64,000 nucleotides of DNA from Gongronella butleri (Eukaryota > Mucoromycota > Mucoromycetes > Mucorales > Cunninghamellaceae). Below are positions 14,751 through 28,188 of this stretch, one piece after another; position 1 is the first letter of the stretch, and the number at the start of each line of letters is the position of its first letter. The DNA lies in NCBI GenBank assembly GCA_025201375.1, contig JAIWZP010000015.1, positions 310,001 through 374,000 on the forward strand, given 5' to 3'. Position numbers and translations under genes: made by a program. The notes beneath the pieces are model-generated. The model was not told where the DNA came from. It saw only the letters and a program-made list of their open reading frames with translations, and searched no databases.

Positions 14751-15391
14751 CCGCGTTCGAGGCATTGACCCGGCGTTCGAGGTGTACCCTCCGCGTTCGA
14801 GGCATTGCCTGGCGTTCGACCTTTTGCCTGGCGTTCGAGGCATTGCCTGGCGTTCGACCTTTTGCCTGGCGTTCGACCCTTTGCCTGGCGTTCGAGGCAT
14901 TGCCTGGCGTTCGACCCTTTGCCTGGCGTTCGAGGCATTGCCTGGCGTTCGACCTTTTGCCTGGCGTTCGACCCTTTGCCTGGCGTTCGAGGCATTTCCT
15001 GGCGTTCGAGGCATTGCCTGGCGTTCGACCCTTTGCCTGGCGTTCGACCCTTTGCCTGGCGTTCGAGGCATTGACTGGCGTTCGAGGCATTGCCTGGCGT
15101 TCGACCCTTTGCCTGGCGTTCGACCTTTTGCCTGGCGTTCGACCCTTTGCCTGGCGTTCGAGGCATTGACTGGCGTTCGACCCTTGGCCCGGCGTTCGAG
15201 GCATTGTCTGGCGTTCGACCCTTGGCCCGGCGTTCGACCCATTGACCCGGCGTTCGACCTTTTGCCTGGCGTTCGACCTTTTGCCTGGCGTTCGAGGCAT
15301 TGACTGGCGTTCGACCCTTGGCCCGGCGTTCGAGGCATTGTCTGGCGTTCGACCCTTGGCCCGGCGTTCGACCCATTGACCCGGCGTTCGA
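14751..15391. repeat. 19-bp tandem array (about 33 units)
   Basis: Head-to-tail copies of GGCGTTCGACCCTTTGCCT and GGCGTTCGAGGCATTGCCT, which share the core GGCGTTCGA and differ in the second half. A third type ends CTTGGCC. One 97-bp block of mixed units is itself repeated (15161-15257 and 15295-15391), and one unit inside it is 20 bp, so the array has second-order structure. It fills the divergent interval between the transposase (-) and the triple-HTH gene (+). Because 19 is not a multiple of 3 and the units carry no stop, the array is open in several frames, but the resulting peptides are only the unit translated. It reads best as a protein-binding or promoter platform. Confidence 0.9.
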
Positions 15392-15447
15392 TATAAAAAA
15401 ATTGGCTGGGTTCATTCCTCTCTTTTTCTCGTCTTTGATAGAGCACC

Positions 15448-16669
15448 ATGGGGAAAGTGAAATATTCACAAGAATTTCGACAAGCATTGTATGATAACAT
15501 AGTTGCTACTGGGAAATCGATTACGACGGTTGCCGCTGAGCTTCGGATTCCAAAATCTACAGCAACAGCCCTTTTTCATGAAACTGCTCGAGAAAATGCT
15601 GTACATGACGGTGGCGCCAACACTGGTGCTAGAGGAAGCAACTTGCACAAAGAAAACACGAACGCCAACGTTCTATCGGTACACTACACCAGCCGGGTTC
15701 ACCGCCAAATGCAAAAAAAAAAAAATTGCGCTCACTGCCTCTCTCTTTCTCATCTTTGGTAGAACTCCAAGGTGAAATATTCACAAGAATTTCGACAAGC
15801 ATTGTATGATAAAGTAATTGCTAGTGGGAAATCGATTACGGCGGTTGCCGCTGAGCTTCATATTCCAAAATCAACAGCAACGCGTCTATTTAATCAAGTT
15901 GCTCGAGAAAATGCTGTACATGATGGTGGCGCCAACACTGGTGCTAGAGGAAGCAACTCGCACAAAGAAAACACGAACGCCAACGTTCTATCGGTACACT
16001 ACACCAGCCGGGTTCACCGCCAAATGCAAAAAAAAAAATTGCGCTCACTGCCTCTCTCTTTCTCATCTTTGGTAGAACTCCAAGGTGAAATATTCACAAG
16101 AATTTCGACAAGCATTGTATGACAATGTAATTGCTAGTGGTGGGAAAACGATTACGACGGTTGCCGCTGAGCTTCATATTCCAAAATCAACAGCAACGCG
16201 CTTATTTTATCAAGCTGCTCGAGAAAATGCTGTGCATGACGGTGACGCCAACTCTGATGCTAGTGGAGGGAGCAACACGCGCAGAAAAAAAATGAACCAC
16301 CAGCAGAGCAGAATCCAAGCCCCTCTTGCAGATTGCACGGAAGTTGATCAAATATCGAATATCTTCACGTCGCTCCAAATTTCGTGCCGCAATTACGGCG
16401 CAAGGACCGATGACTGTTCGACGAACGAAGATCGGCAATTGACATCGGCGGGCACTACACGACAGGTCCAGGTTGATCACCTTGTACGTTACCTCAATTC
16501 GCTCGAACGACAAGTAATCGACATTGATGATGTTATCGAGTATCTCAAGCAGTTGAACCCACTACCCAATACCTTTACCGGCCATTATTTAGCGATCAGA
16601 CTTGTAAAATTGCGAGCCGAAAGACGAATTTTCTTCACACCTTATTTTTTTGCCTATTTGCAGAAATAA
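15448..16669 (+). CDS. Triple helix-turn-helix (pipsqueak/transposase-type) protein with triplicated exon
   Basis: Three near-identical units begin KVKYSQEFRQALYD. Splicing at GTACAC (15679, 15994) and TTGGTAG (ends 15762, 16075) joins exons 15448-15678, 15763-15993 and 16076-16669 in frame into 351 aa. The first two exons are each exactly 231 nt (77 codons, phase 0 at both ends) and the introns are 84 and 82 nt. Each exon encodes an HTH (SITTVAAELHIPKSTATRLF) like those of transposase N-termini and pipsqueak proteins. The last exon adds a ~130-residue tail with no known domain. The region before the first ATG resembles the intron acceptor of the later copies, so the whole unit was duplicated. 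Presumed role: DNA binding within the element, perhaps at the adjacent 19-bp array (inference). Confidence 0.7.
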
Positions 16670-17581
16670 AATGAAATGCTTTTAAAATGAAACGCATTTG
16701 AAAATAGTGGTTGTGCTGAGTGGCCAGCCAGCAGGGCGATGCTTGTCAACATGGTGAGCATCACAGCATGATTTTTTTTGAAGCATAGCAAGATCCAATT
16801 TCCGCCATCTGCTTTCTTTCGGGATTTGTTTTCTCGCCCCCATTTCCCATATTGTATTTATTTTTGTTTGTCCACGACGGCCAGGGTAGAGGATCACGGA
16901 TATGCCCAGCGTCTATTACGTGGATTCAACACGACTTGTCGCGCGCCGGCCTTTTTTTTTTTTTTTGCCAAAGTGTTGCTGGCTATTAGTGTTGGCGCAT
17001 GATCAAATTGCTTGTTGCCTTGATGAGCCGTAGCCAAAATAGGAAATGGGGGCGAAAATAAAAGCCGATTTTAGGGGCGTGCCAGCAATTCCCTTTCCTT
17101 TCCTAAAAAAAAAACCTTCCATCACACTTTAGTAGGAAAATTGCGTCCTGATTGCGTCAATTCTTGCTGCGTGCGTGATGATCCGCCATGTTGACAGGCA
17201 TCGCTTTGGCCACTAGCAAGTCATCACGTCACGACTGTCACGATCCAATTCGATTTTTTTTTCGTTCCCTTTTTTTGTCTCCAGCCCTTTTCTTTTCCTT
17301 TGGTCGCCGTCAATTCCCTCACCAGCATCTGGCCTTCGCTCGTGGCTCTTCAATGCACCTTTCCTCATGGCTCTAGCTGCTCTCGTCGCTGAGCAATGGC
17401 CATTCTTCGTCTCTTCCGCCCTTGCCCCCACTTTTTCTCTTGTGCTGCGTAGGCACACAACGTGGTACACTGAGCAACGACGAGGTATGGTAGCACGACA
17501 GTGGGCTAAATAAAGAAGCAGCACCATGGTCATGATTATCATTTTTTGACATCTTCCTTTTTTGCTTTCCCTCATCATCAC
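16670..17581. other. Internal non-coding stretch of the 6.6 kb element
   Basis: About 0.9 kb between the two HTH genes. No exon with family resemblance was seen. It includes T runs near 16952 and 17255 and presumably contains the promoter of the HTH gene that starts at 17582. Confidence 0.5.
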
Positions 17582-18163
17582 ATGAACGCTCATCGCTATT
17601 ACCCATTCAACTACGGTGCTCCAGAGACCAACACTCTCCTCGACCTGCTGCACGTTGAGAGAGACGTGGAGGTCCTGCAACACGAGGAAAGGGTGGCCGA
17701 GCAGCAGCGGGCCCAAGAAGAAGCAAGCGCAATGTTGGACCAGTTGGCCATCGCGCCTGCGCGTGTGTTTTATCAAGACCAAGGAAAAACAGCAACGATG
17801 ATGATGCAGCAGCAGGCGAACATCATTGATTTTCCTATGGAAGAGCCGGCTGCTCCTCCGGTTAGCCCAACGACGACGCCAGCTACCGGTTTCATTGATT
17901 TGGCGTACAGGCCACGCCAAAGACAGCCCAAGCAACAACGGCCGCCCTCGGCACAGGTGATCTCCGCCGAGAAACAGTACAAGATCTGGGAGAGCATCTA
18001 CGTGAACCGCTTGTCGTACGCGCTGGCTTCTCGTGAAGTAAAAGTCTCGCGGTCAACCTGCTACAAGTACGCCAAGCAGTTCGATAATAATCCCCCAATG
18101 GATGCGATCAAATTATTCAATCCAAAAATCCATGCCCGGATCTTGCAACAACAAAAAAAATAA
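17582..18163 (+). CDS. HTH-domain protein of the transposon (unknown role)
   Basis: A single-exon frame of 193 aa from the ATG at 17582; the frame is open 36 nt further upstream but without an ATG. The N-terminal half has a charged, probably helical segment (LLDLLHVERDVEVLQHEERV). The middle is Pro/Thr/Gln-rich. The C-terminal part carries a helix-turn-helix (YALASREVKVSRSTCYKYAKQF) that resembles in layout the HTH of the intact transposase (AAAAGRKVGIKERTAQGYVRQF). There is no DDE core. It ends 47 bp before the right TIR. It may be a DNA-binding accessory factor derived from a transposase N-terminus. Whether it is expressed cannot be told from sequence. Confidence 0.6.
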   Translation: MNAHRYYPFNYGAPETNTLLDLLHVERDVEVLQHEERVAEQQRAQEEASAMLDQLAIAPARVFYQDQGKTATMMMQQQANIIDFPMEEPAAPPVSPTTTPATGFIDLAYRPRQRQPKQQRPPSAQVISAEKQYKIWESIYVNRLSYALASREVKVSRSTCYKYAKQFDNNPPMDAIKLFNPKIHARILQQQKK

Positions 18164-18209
18164 AAATAAAAATAAAAAAAAGTGTTGCCTGCCAAAAAAA
18201 AAAAAAAAC

Positions 18210-18388
18210 TTCGCGTGCCCTAAAAATTCAATTGGCGCCCATCGAGAGTAAAGTTTGCGCGGACTGATGATGCGGTGCGCGCCAATGAAAGGCGTTTGCG
18301 TGCATTTGCATTTTTATTCGCGGGTGAAAAAATCCTCTTTACGTGCAAAAACTTTTCAACGGCGCGCAAATGAACAGTGGAAACTCTG
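18210..18388. repeat. Right terminal inverted repeat (179 bp)
   Basis: Inverted partner of 11802-11980. It ends CAGTGGAAACTCTG followed by TA at 18389-18390, matching the TA before the left repeat. Confidence 0.92.
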
Positions 18389-18540
18389 TACGTATGAAGG
18401 TATGATATTGAAAAATGCATGATGAACAGATCAAAAGCTTCATTTCATCATTTGTGTCATTGTGTACGTGCAAAAAATCCAGAACGCATGAAAATCGTGC
18501 TTTATTATCATATTGAGTACTGTATGTACTGTACATTTAT
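18389..18540. repeat. R1 copy A, segment beyond the transposon
   Basis: Words such as ATTGAAAAATG, GATCAAA and ATCGTGCTTT occur in the same order at 56404-56475 in R1 copy B. This shows that the 6.6 kb element interrupted R1. The segment reaches almost to the stop codon of the XPG-family nuclease gene at 18560. Confidence 0.55.
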
Positions 18541-18559
18541 AGTACTACTCAGGCACTCA

Positions 18560-20181
18560 TCATGTAAAGGGATCTGGACCAAAGTCAGCGGGATGCTGCG
18601 GCGAGTTATATTGATGCTGCGGCGTGTTAATGTACGCGTCGACCATGGCGTCGATTTGCTGGGCGTCCACGTCGTATTTTTGAAGCAGGTAGCGGACCAT
18701 GGTGGTGTCTGGGTCCTTGAGATCGTATGCGCGGGTATCAGAGGGAATAGGCGGCAGGGTATGAAAGATCTAGCGGGCAAAATCACAAAAAAGAAGCAAA
18801 GTTCAGCGTCGCATCGTTTTTTTTTTCCTCTCTAGCGTTACAGTACCTTTCGAACGGCGACGAAATCAAAGCCCTCTTCAGGGATGTACTTGCGTGTGTC
18901 CAGGTGTGGCAAGAGCGCCTCTATAGACCCGTGTTGTTTTATCAGCTTGAGCGCGCGGACAGGGCCAATGCCATGGATCTTTGTGCCAAAGTCTGTGCCG
19001 CACAGGATACACAGGTCGACGAATTGCTGCTTGCTCAGGCCCATCTGGCGGCGCGCGACCATGGGGTCGACGCGCAGCATCGTCTGATACTTTGCAAGAA
19101 AATACCTCAGCACGGGCGCGTCACCAAACACAATGGTGTCCATATCTAGCGTTGAGAATGTGTCATTTTCATGATTTCTTCGGCGCGTCGCGCGCCCTCT
19201 ATTTTTTTTTTATTTTTTTACCTTCCGACGCGGTTGCATTTGCATAACCTTGTGTGACCATGTTAGCACACATGGCCTCGGCCTCGTGACCGTCGCAGGT
19301 GAAGCATGGGTAGCCAAGTGCGCGCAGAAACTCGATGCAATCCTCTCTCATTGCGGGCGTCACGGCTGCCGCGCGTTTGCCTATGGACTCATCATGGTGA
19401 GTTTGGCCTCCATTCTGTTGTCATTTTCGTTTTTTTTTGTTTCTATTTTTTTTTTTTTTTTTTTTTTTTTTGCTTTACGCAAAGATTGTAGCATGCGCTG
19501 GTTGTCTTTTTGCAAACGATCAATGTCGCGAATCACATTGTCCAATTTGCCCTGGACCATATCCGAGGCGATGCTGAGCTCGCGTTCGGACATTTGACGC
19601 ACGGTGCGTGTGTATTTTGACGCGTCGCAAACATAGTCCAAGGCCGCACGCAGCTCAAGCGTGATGGCCAGCAGCCTGTCTTCCAATTGCTGCTGCTTGC
19701 GCGCGAATTCAATGTCCTGGTCGTCCAAAATGGGCGCCGGTGGGGGCATGGATGGTTCAATGCCCTGCAATTGATCGAGCAGGCGCAAACTTGCCTCTGG
19801 CGCGAGCGCCATGGGCAGTGTCTGGAGCGCGTGGACCATGTTGTCGATACGCATGGCGCGCCCCTTTTCGTACACGAGGGAATGGCTGATTTTGGCACGA
19901 CCCTGTTTACGGCGCTGGTGTTCCCATTTTGTCTTTAGCGGCAGGCGGTTTGTGCCGTCAAAAACAAAAAGTGGGTGGATCGCAAAGTGCTGGCAGATGC
20001 GCGTCAAAAAGTAAAAGCCGTGTATATGCCTATTGGGTGCATCGTTGCCGTAAACAAAGCGATTGAGCGGACAGCTGGCGTCAATGGCTATGCGTGTGCC
20101 TTGCAAGGCGCCAGTGGGAAGTCGTGTGAGTGCTGTGGGCGCATATCGCTTCAACAGGGCGGTCAGGCCAGGGACGCCCAT
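18560..20181 (-). CDS. XPG/FEN1-family structure-specific nuclease
   Basis: Four exons (20181-19479, 19407-19222, 19145-18847, 18769-18560) give 465 aa. The start MGVPGLTALLKRYAP is the classic XPG N-terminus; IAIDAS and FVFDG supply metal-binding Asp residues. The XPG-I domain has GHEAEAMCANM and ASEDMDTIVFG, followed by the H3TH region LCGTDFGTKIHGIGPVRALKLIK. The family cleaves flaps or branched DNA in replication and repair. The segment between N and I domains is long and predicted coiled coil, unlike compact FEN1, so it may be a divergent FEN1-like or GEN1-like enzyme. No PCNA-binding box was recognised at the C-terminus. The 3' end abuts the repeat island. It shares a 397-bp divergent promoter with YAK1. 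Confidence 0.85.
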
Positions 20182-20578
20182 TCATGGAAATGAAAAAAAG
20201 AGCAGGGTCACCTGATTTGAACTGCCGATCGCCCTATTTTTTTTTTTTAAAAAAAAAAGGAGGACCATCCAAAAGAAAAAAGTGCGCTCCGCTCTTCTCT
20301 TTTCTTTTCACTCATTTTGCCTTGTTGCCGGGCCCTTTTGACATTGCCTTGTTCTTTTTGCACCGGGCCTTGTCTTTCTGAATTGCTCGTTTTTCCTTTT
20401 CGTATGTTATGCGTCTGTTTTTTTAGTAGCCTTTGATCCTTCCCTCTCTTTTTCTTTTTCCCCCCCTTCCATCAAGCTTCTCAATTCACATTTTACACAC
20501 TTTTCACCTCCCCTTGGTCTTCTCCCTTTCTCGTCGCCCCTTGCATCCTCTCCCGTCTCTGGCCGCACCTCCCTTTGT
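20182..20578. promoter_or_regulatory. Divergent promoter of the XPG-family nuclease and YAK1
   Basis: A 397-bp gap between two oppositely oriented start codons. The YAK1 side is strongly CT-rich (about 20440-20575), typical of fungal promoters and leaders. No TATA box or specific operator was identified. Confidence 0.45.
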
Positions 20579-24918
<4,340 letters not shown>

Positions 24919-26236
24919 TCCCCACCCCCCAAAATCTTGTATTTTTATCCCTCCCCTCCCTTTTCGCTCCTTTTTTTTTTTCCTTCTTTTTCGCATCCAT
25001 TGACAAGTGCCGGTCTTTTTTTTATCCTCTTTTCTTTCTCGATAGATGTCTTCCTTGCTGATTTTTTTTCGTATGCTTTCTACCCATTCCCCCCTCTCCA
25101 ATGAGCCGTATTACCCTTTTTTCGTTGTTTCGCTCGCTCTTACACTCCTACAACCTCCTCCCTTCTTTTCCTCGTCCTCTTGCTAGCCTAGCTCTCATTG
25201 TGTTTACCCAGTGTCACTCCTTTGCAAGAATAAAAATTAAAAAAAAAAAATCAAAAAGCAAGCGTGAACATGTTTGAAAAAGTGGCAATTGGAGCGGCAA
25301 ATCGCGCGCGTGTGCCTGCGCCGCGCCGTGCATGCACACCCCCCTTGAACTGTTTCTGATGATTGTCATCTGGATTTGGCTTGGATTTGTCAGCTGCCAG
25401 TGCGCCCACTCTTTTTTGTCATGCCGCGTGCCGCCTTTTTCTTTTTTTGTTTTGGTTCCCATCAGGAAAGCCGCCAATCGCGCGCGTTTGATAGGCTGCT
25501 TGGCAACGATCATGGCCCCTTTAAGTTGGACGGTAGCCCATTATCCCTTGGTTCAACCATTGTAGGTACGCGTGGCATGTAATGGAGGTGAAATTTAAGA
25601 GAAACAGAAGGTCCATGTGGCAAGATCAGAGCCATTGGCGGCGCGCGAGCCACTCAACCAATGCTGATCTACGTAAACCTCATGTCCATGGAAATCTGGG
25701 AACAAAAAAAAAAAAAGGGGGGGAGGGGAACCACACAAAATGAAAAAAAAGAGTTGCTGCAACTGGTCAAGGTTCTGCAAATAAAATGGCCGCCATGGTC
25801 ACACCAATGGTGCCTTTTTTCACAAAATTGACGACATCATCCCCTTGCTGGGTCTATGGCCTCTGTTGCTTGGGCTCTGTCCTCTGTGTGTTTTAAGTTC
25901 CCATTTGCTGGAATAAGCGTAAAAGAAAAAAGAAGGATTTATTTATACGCAATATATATAAAAAAAAGTGAATGGGGGACGACAACACACACACGGGTGG
26001 ACGAACGTCAAGCGCGCGCGGGCATGCGGCATAAAATGAGATCGGCTTGCATACAGTTTGCTCAATAGAAAGCAAAAAAGGCATATGATAGTGAGGAGGA
26101 TGGGAGGAAAAAGACCAAAAAAAAAAAAAGGATGCAAGCATAGAGGATGGCTTTGTACACAAAATGGACATGTAAAATCGTTTAAAACGAGTGAGAACGG
26201 GGGGAGCGACACGAAACAAAGGGGAAAATAATGGTG
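24919..26236. other. Convergent intergenic region
   Basis: 1.3 kb between the stop codons of YAK1 and the bZIP gene. The YAK1 side is CT-rich with T runs, probably 3' UTR. No gene, tRNA or transposon feature was recognised. Confidence 0.5.
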
Positions 26237-27114
26237 CTATTGACAGGAAGGAGACACATTGTTGGCGGTGAGCTTGGACAATGGGGTGATGAGCGCGGGA
26301 TTCTTCTCGACAAGCAAGGCTCGCAGCCATTTGGCCTCCAATTCCAATTCCTTGCATCGTTCTTCCAATTGCTCGGTACGCTGCGTCATTTCTTGTACGG
26401 TCTGCTGCAGCGCATGCTCTCGCTGCTTCTTTTTCATGCGGAATCGCGCCGACGCCGCCGTGTTGCGACGTCGTTTGTCCTCCTCGGGCGTCATCGAAGG
26501 ATCACGCGCCAAAGCAGGTGCACGGCCGTACGCGCTCATCGTCGACGCCACAGACAGAGACGGCGACGCCGGAATCGCCTTTTTCGCCCGCTTTTTGCCA
26601 CCGGTCGGCGCAGAAACACGCGTTGGTGTCGAAGTCGGTTCTTTGGGCGTCGTGGGAGACGTCGGCGTCGACGACGACGGCGATACCACCATGTTCAGCA
26701 AATCAGACACGTACATTTCTGCCAAGGCGCTCGACGACGGAGCATGCGCGTGATCCAGCAAAGACAGCAAGGAATCTGAAGCGTGATGATGCGTCGTGGG
26801 CGACGTGGTCGTCGACTCGTTGTGTTGCTCGCTGCCTTTTTTTTAAAAAAATGAAAAAAAGAGCCCCATTGGGGATCAGAATCACGGCACACACGCGCAA
26901 TGGGCATATTTTTTCCTATTTTACCATGGTAATGCAATGCCTTGAGATACTCGTTGCCGTCTTTGAGCGAATCATCCATCAATGCGGACCCAGGGGCAGA
27001 GTCAAACTTGAACTGGGCATTGGCCCACAGAGCCAATTCATTGGTGACGTCCTCCTCGGTCAATGGGATGGAAGGATCGTCCCCAAGAAGATTCAACGAA
27101 GAAATATGCGACAT
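26237..27114 (-). CDS. bZIP transcription factor, Cys3/MetR/Zip1-like
   Basis: Two exons (27114-26925, 26835-26237; 89-nt intron) give 262 aa. The basic region, about 184-203, contains RRRNTAASARFRMKKKQRE, the sequence type of the Cys-3/MetR/Met28/Zip1 group that controls sulfur-amino-acid genes in fungi. It is followed by heptad leucines (~204-240). A Lys-rich stretch (GGKKRAKKA, ~142-149) could be a nuclear signal. The N-terminus is acidic (LLGDDPSIPLTEEDV) and could activate transcription. The assignment rests on the basic region; targets are inferred only from the family. The ATG at 27114 is the first in frame. Confidence 0.85.
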
Positions 27115-28188
27115 TGGTTTCTTTTTTTTCTTTTAATCAGGATTGGAATTGGTTGCTTCTTTACGCGCCAAAATCCATAAACGAAAAAAAAAAGTCAAGT
27201 CTAAAAAGAGGAAAAAAGGAGCGCGAAAATGCGAAGAGATCGCCAGACAGCGGGGCTTTTTTATATATGCTCGCTTGGTGTCACCATGCCCAGAAAGCTT
27301 AAAAACAACCGCAGGGCCTGGCCCAGTCATCACACAAAAAAAGTCATCGGGTCAAGCAACAGAACACACACAGCCCGCTTTTTTTTTTTGCCTGTCATTT
27401 TGCCCTTTGCTCGCTTTCCCTCACTTCTATAAAATAAGTCGTCCATTTTTATATAAGGCTTTCCGACGTCACACACGCAAAAAAACACAATGGGGCAACA
27501 CGAACACGCTCAAAATGGCCCTTTTGTTCCTGTCAGATGAGCTTTTTCTCCGTTTTTCTGAGGACAGGACGCGTTGCACCTCTTTTTTTCGTTTCTGCAC
27601 GGCTATTAAGGCGCATTCGCTTCCGCCAGAAGCATCACATGCCAATGTTGTCCCCCGCTCGACCCGCCGTGTGCCAGCAGTTTGGAACAAGCAAGCGGGG
27701 AGAAAAAAAAATAGACGAAAGGGGGGAGGGATCGCTTCAGACGGAGTTGAGTCAAACATTGCACCCTGAACAAGATTGGCCCATTTGCATGATTGGGATC
27801 GATGGCGCACGCACTTCCCCTTGCGCGCAAAAGAGAAGCGGATGGCGCCACCGTCGTCTTTTTCATTGCCATTGGCTCATTTCCCCCCTTTCCCATCGCC
27901 CGGCCCCGCTCTCTGTTGCTCTGATTCAATCTGTCACGCTCCAGGTATAAAGTGAGCGGAATTTACTCCACTTGGGTGGCACAGACCCCCCAATTCCTCG
28001 TTTCAGGTCCCAATTGCGCCATCACGTCCACCCCTCATTGACGTACCTTTTCACCACGTTGGCACCAAGCCGTGCTACGCTGTTTTTTTTTTTTTTCCTG
28101 TCAATGACACTCTCTGTCAAAAAAAATTTTTTTTTATTAATGCAAATAGGGGGGAGGGATGAATGCTACAAATGGGCAAGATGGGGTT
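27115..28188. other. Upstream region of the bZIP gene
   Basis: 1.07 kb between the bZIP start and the stop of the LIM gene, both on the minus strand. A/T homopolymers occur, and no coding exon was recognised. It would contain the bZIP promoter and leader. Confidence 0.5.

Larger units (their letters stand above)
11802..18388. mobile_element. 6.6 kb Tc1/mariner-type DNA transposon with cargo genes
   Basis: Two inverted repeats, 11802-11980 and 18210-18388, match over 179 bp with about four mismatches by eye. Both begin CAGAGTTTCCACTGTTCAT and both are flanked by TA (11800-11801 and 18389-18390), the target duplication of Tc1/mariner elements. Inside are a decayed transposase (12127-12924), an intact DDE transposase (13228-14641), a 19-bp tandem array (14751-15391), a triple-HTH gene (15448-16669) and another HTH gene (17582-18163). 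The element sits within an older R1 repeat, whose sequence continues on both sides. Typical Tc1/mariner elements are 1.3-2.4 kb with a single gene, so the size and gene content are unusual. Intact TIRs and an intact transposase suggest recent activity. Confidence 0.88.

Noticed and set aside
14751..15391. CRISPR-like repeat array
   Set aside because: Units are directly adjacent with no unique spacers, in a eukaryotic transposon, with no cas genes.
14628..15500. Long open frames on both strands across the 19-bp array (up to about 290 codons)
   Set aside because: A 19-nt unit without stops is open in several frames and yields the same repeated peptide in each; this is a product of the repeat, not evidence of a protein.
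17213..17938. 241-codon minus-strand frame in the transposon
   Set aside because: Composition is Arg/His/Leu-rich, it overlaps the HTH gene antisense, and no domain is recognised.
20195..20245. Possible tRNA on the minus strand (GCAGTTCAAATCAGGTG followed by a T run)
   Set aside because: The T-stem does not pair and no D or anticodon arm can be placed upstream.
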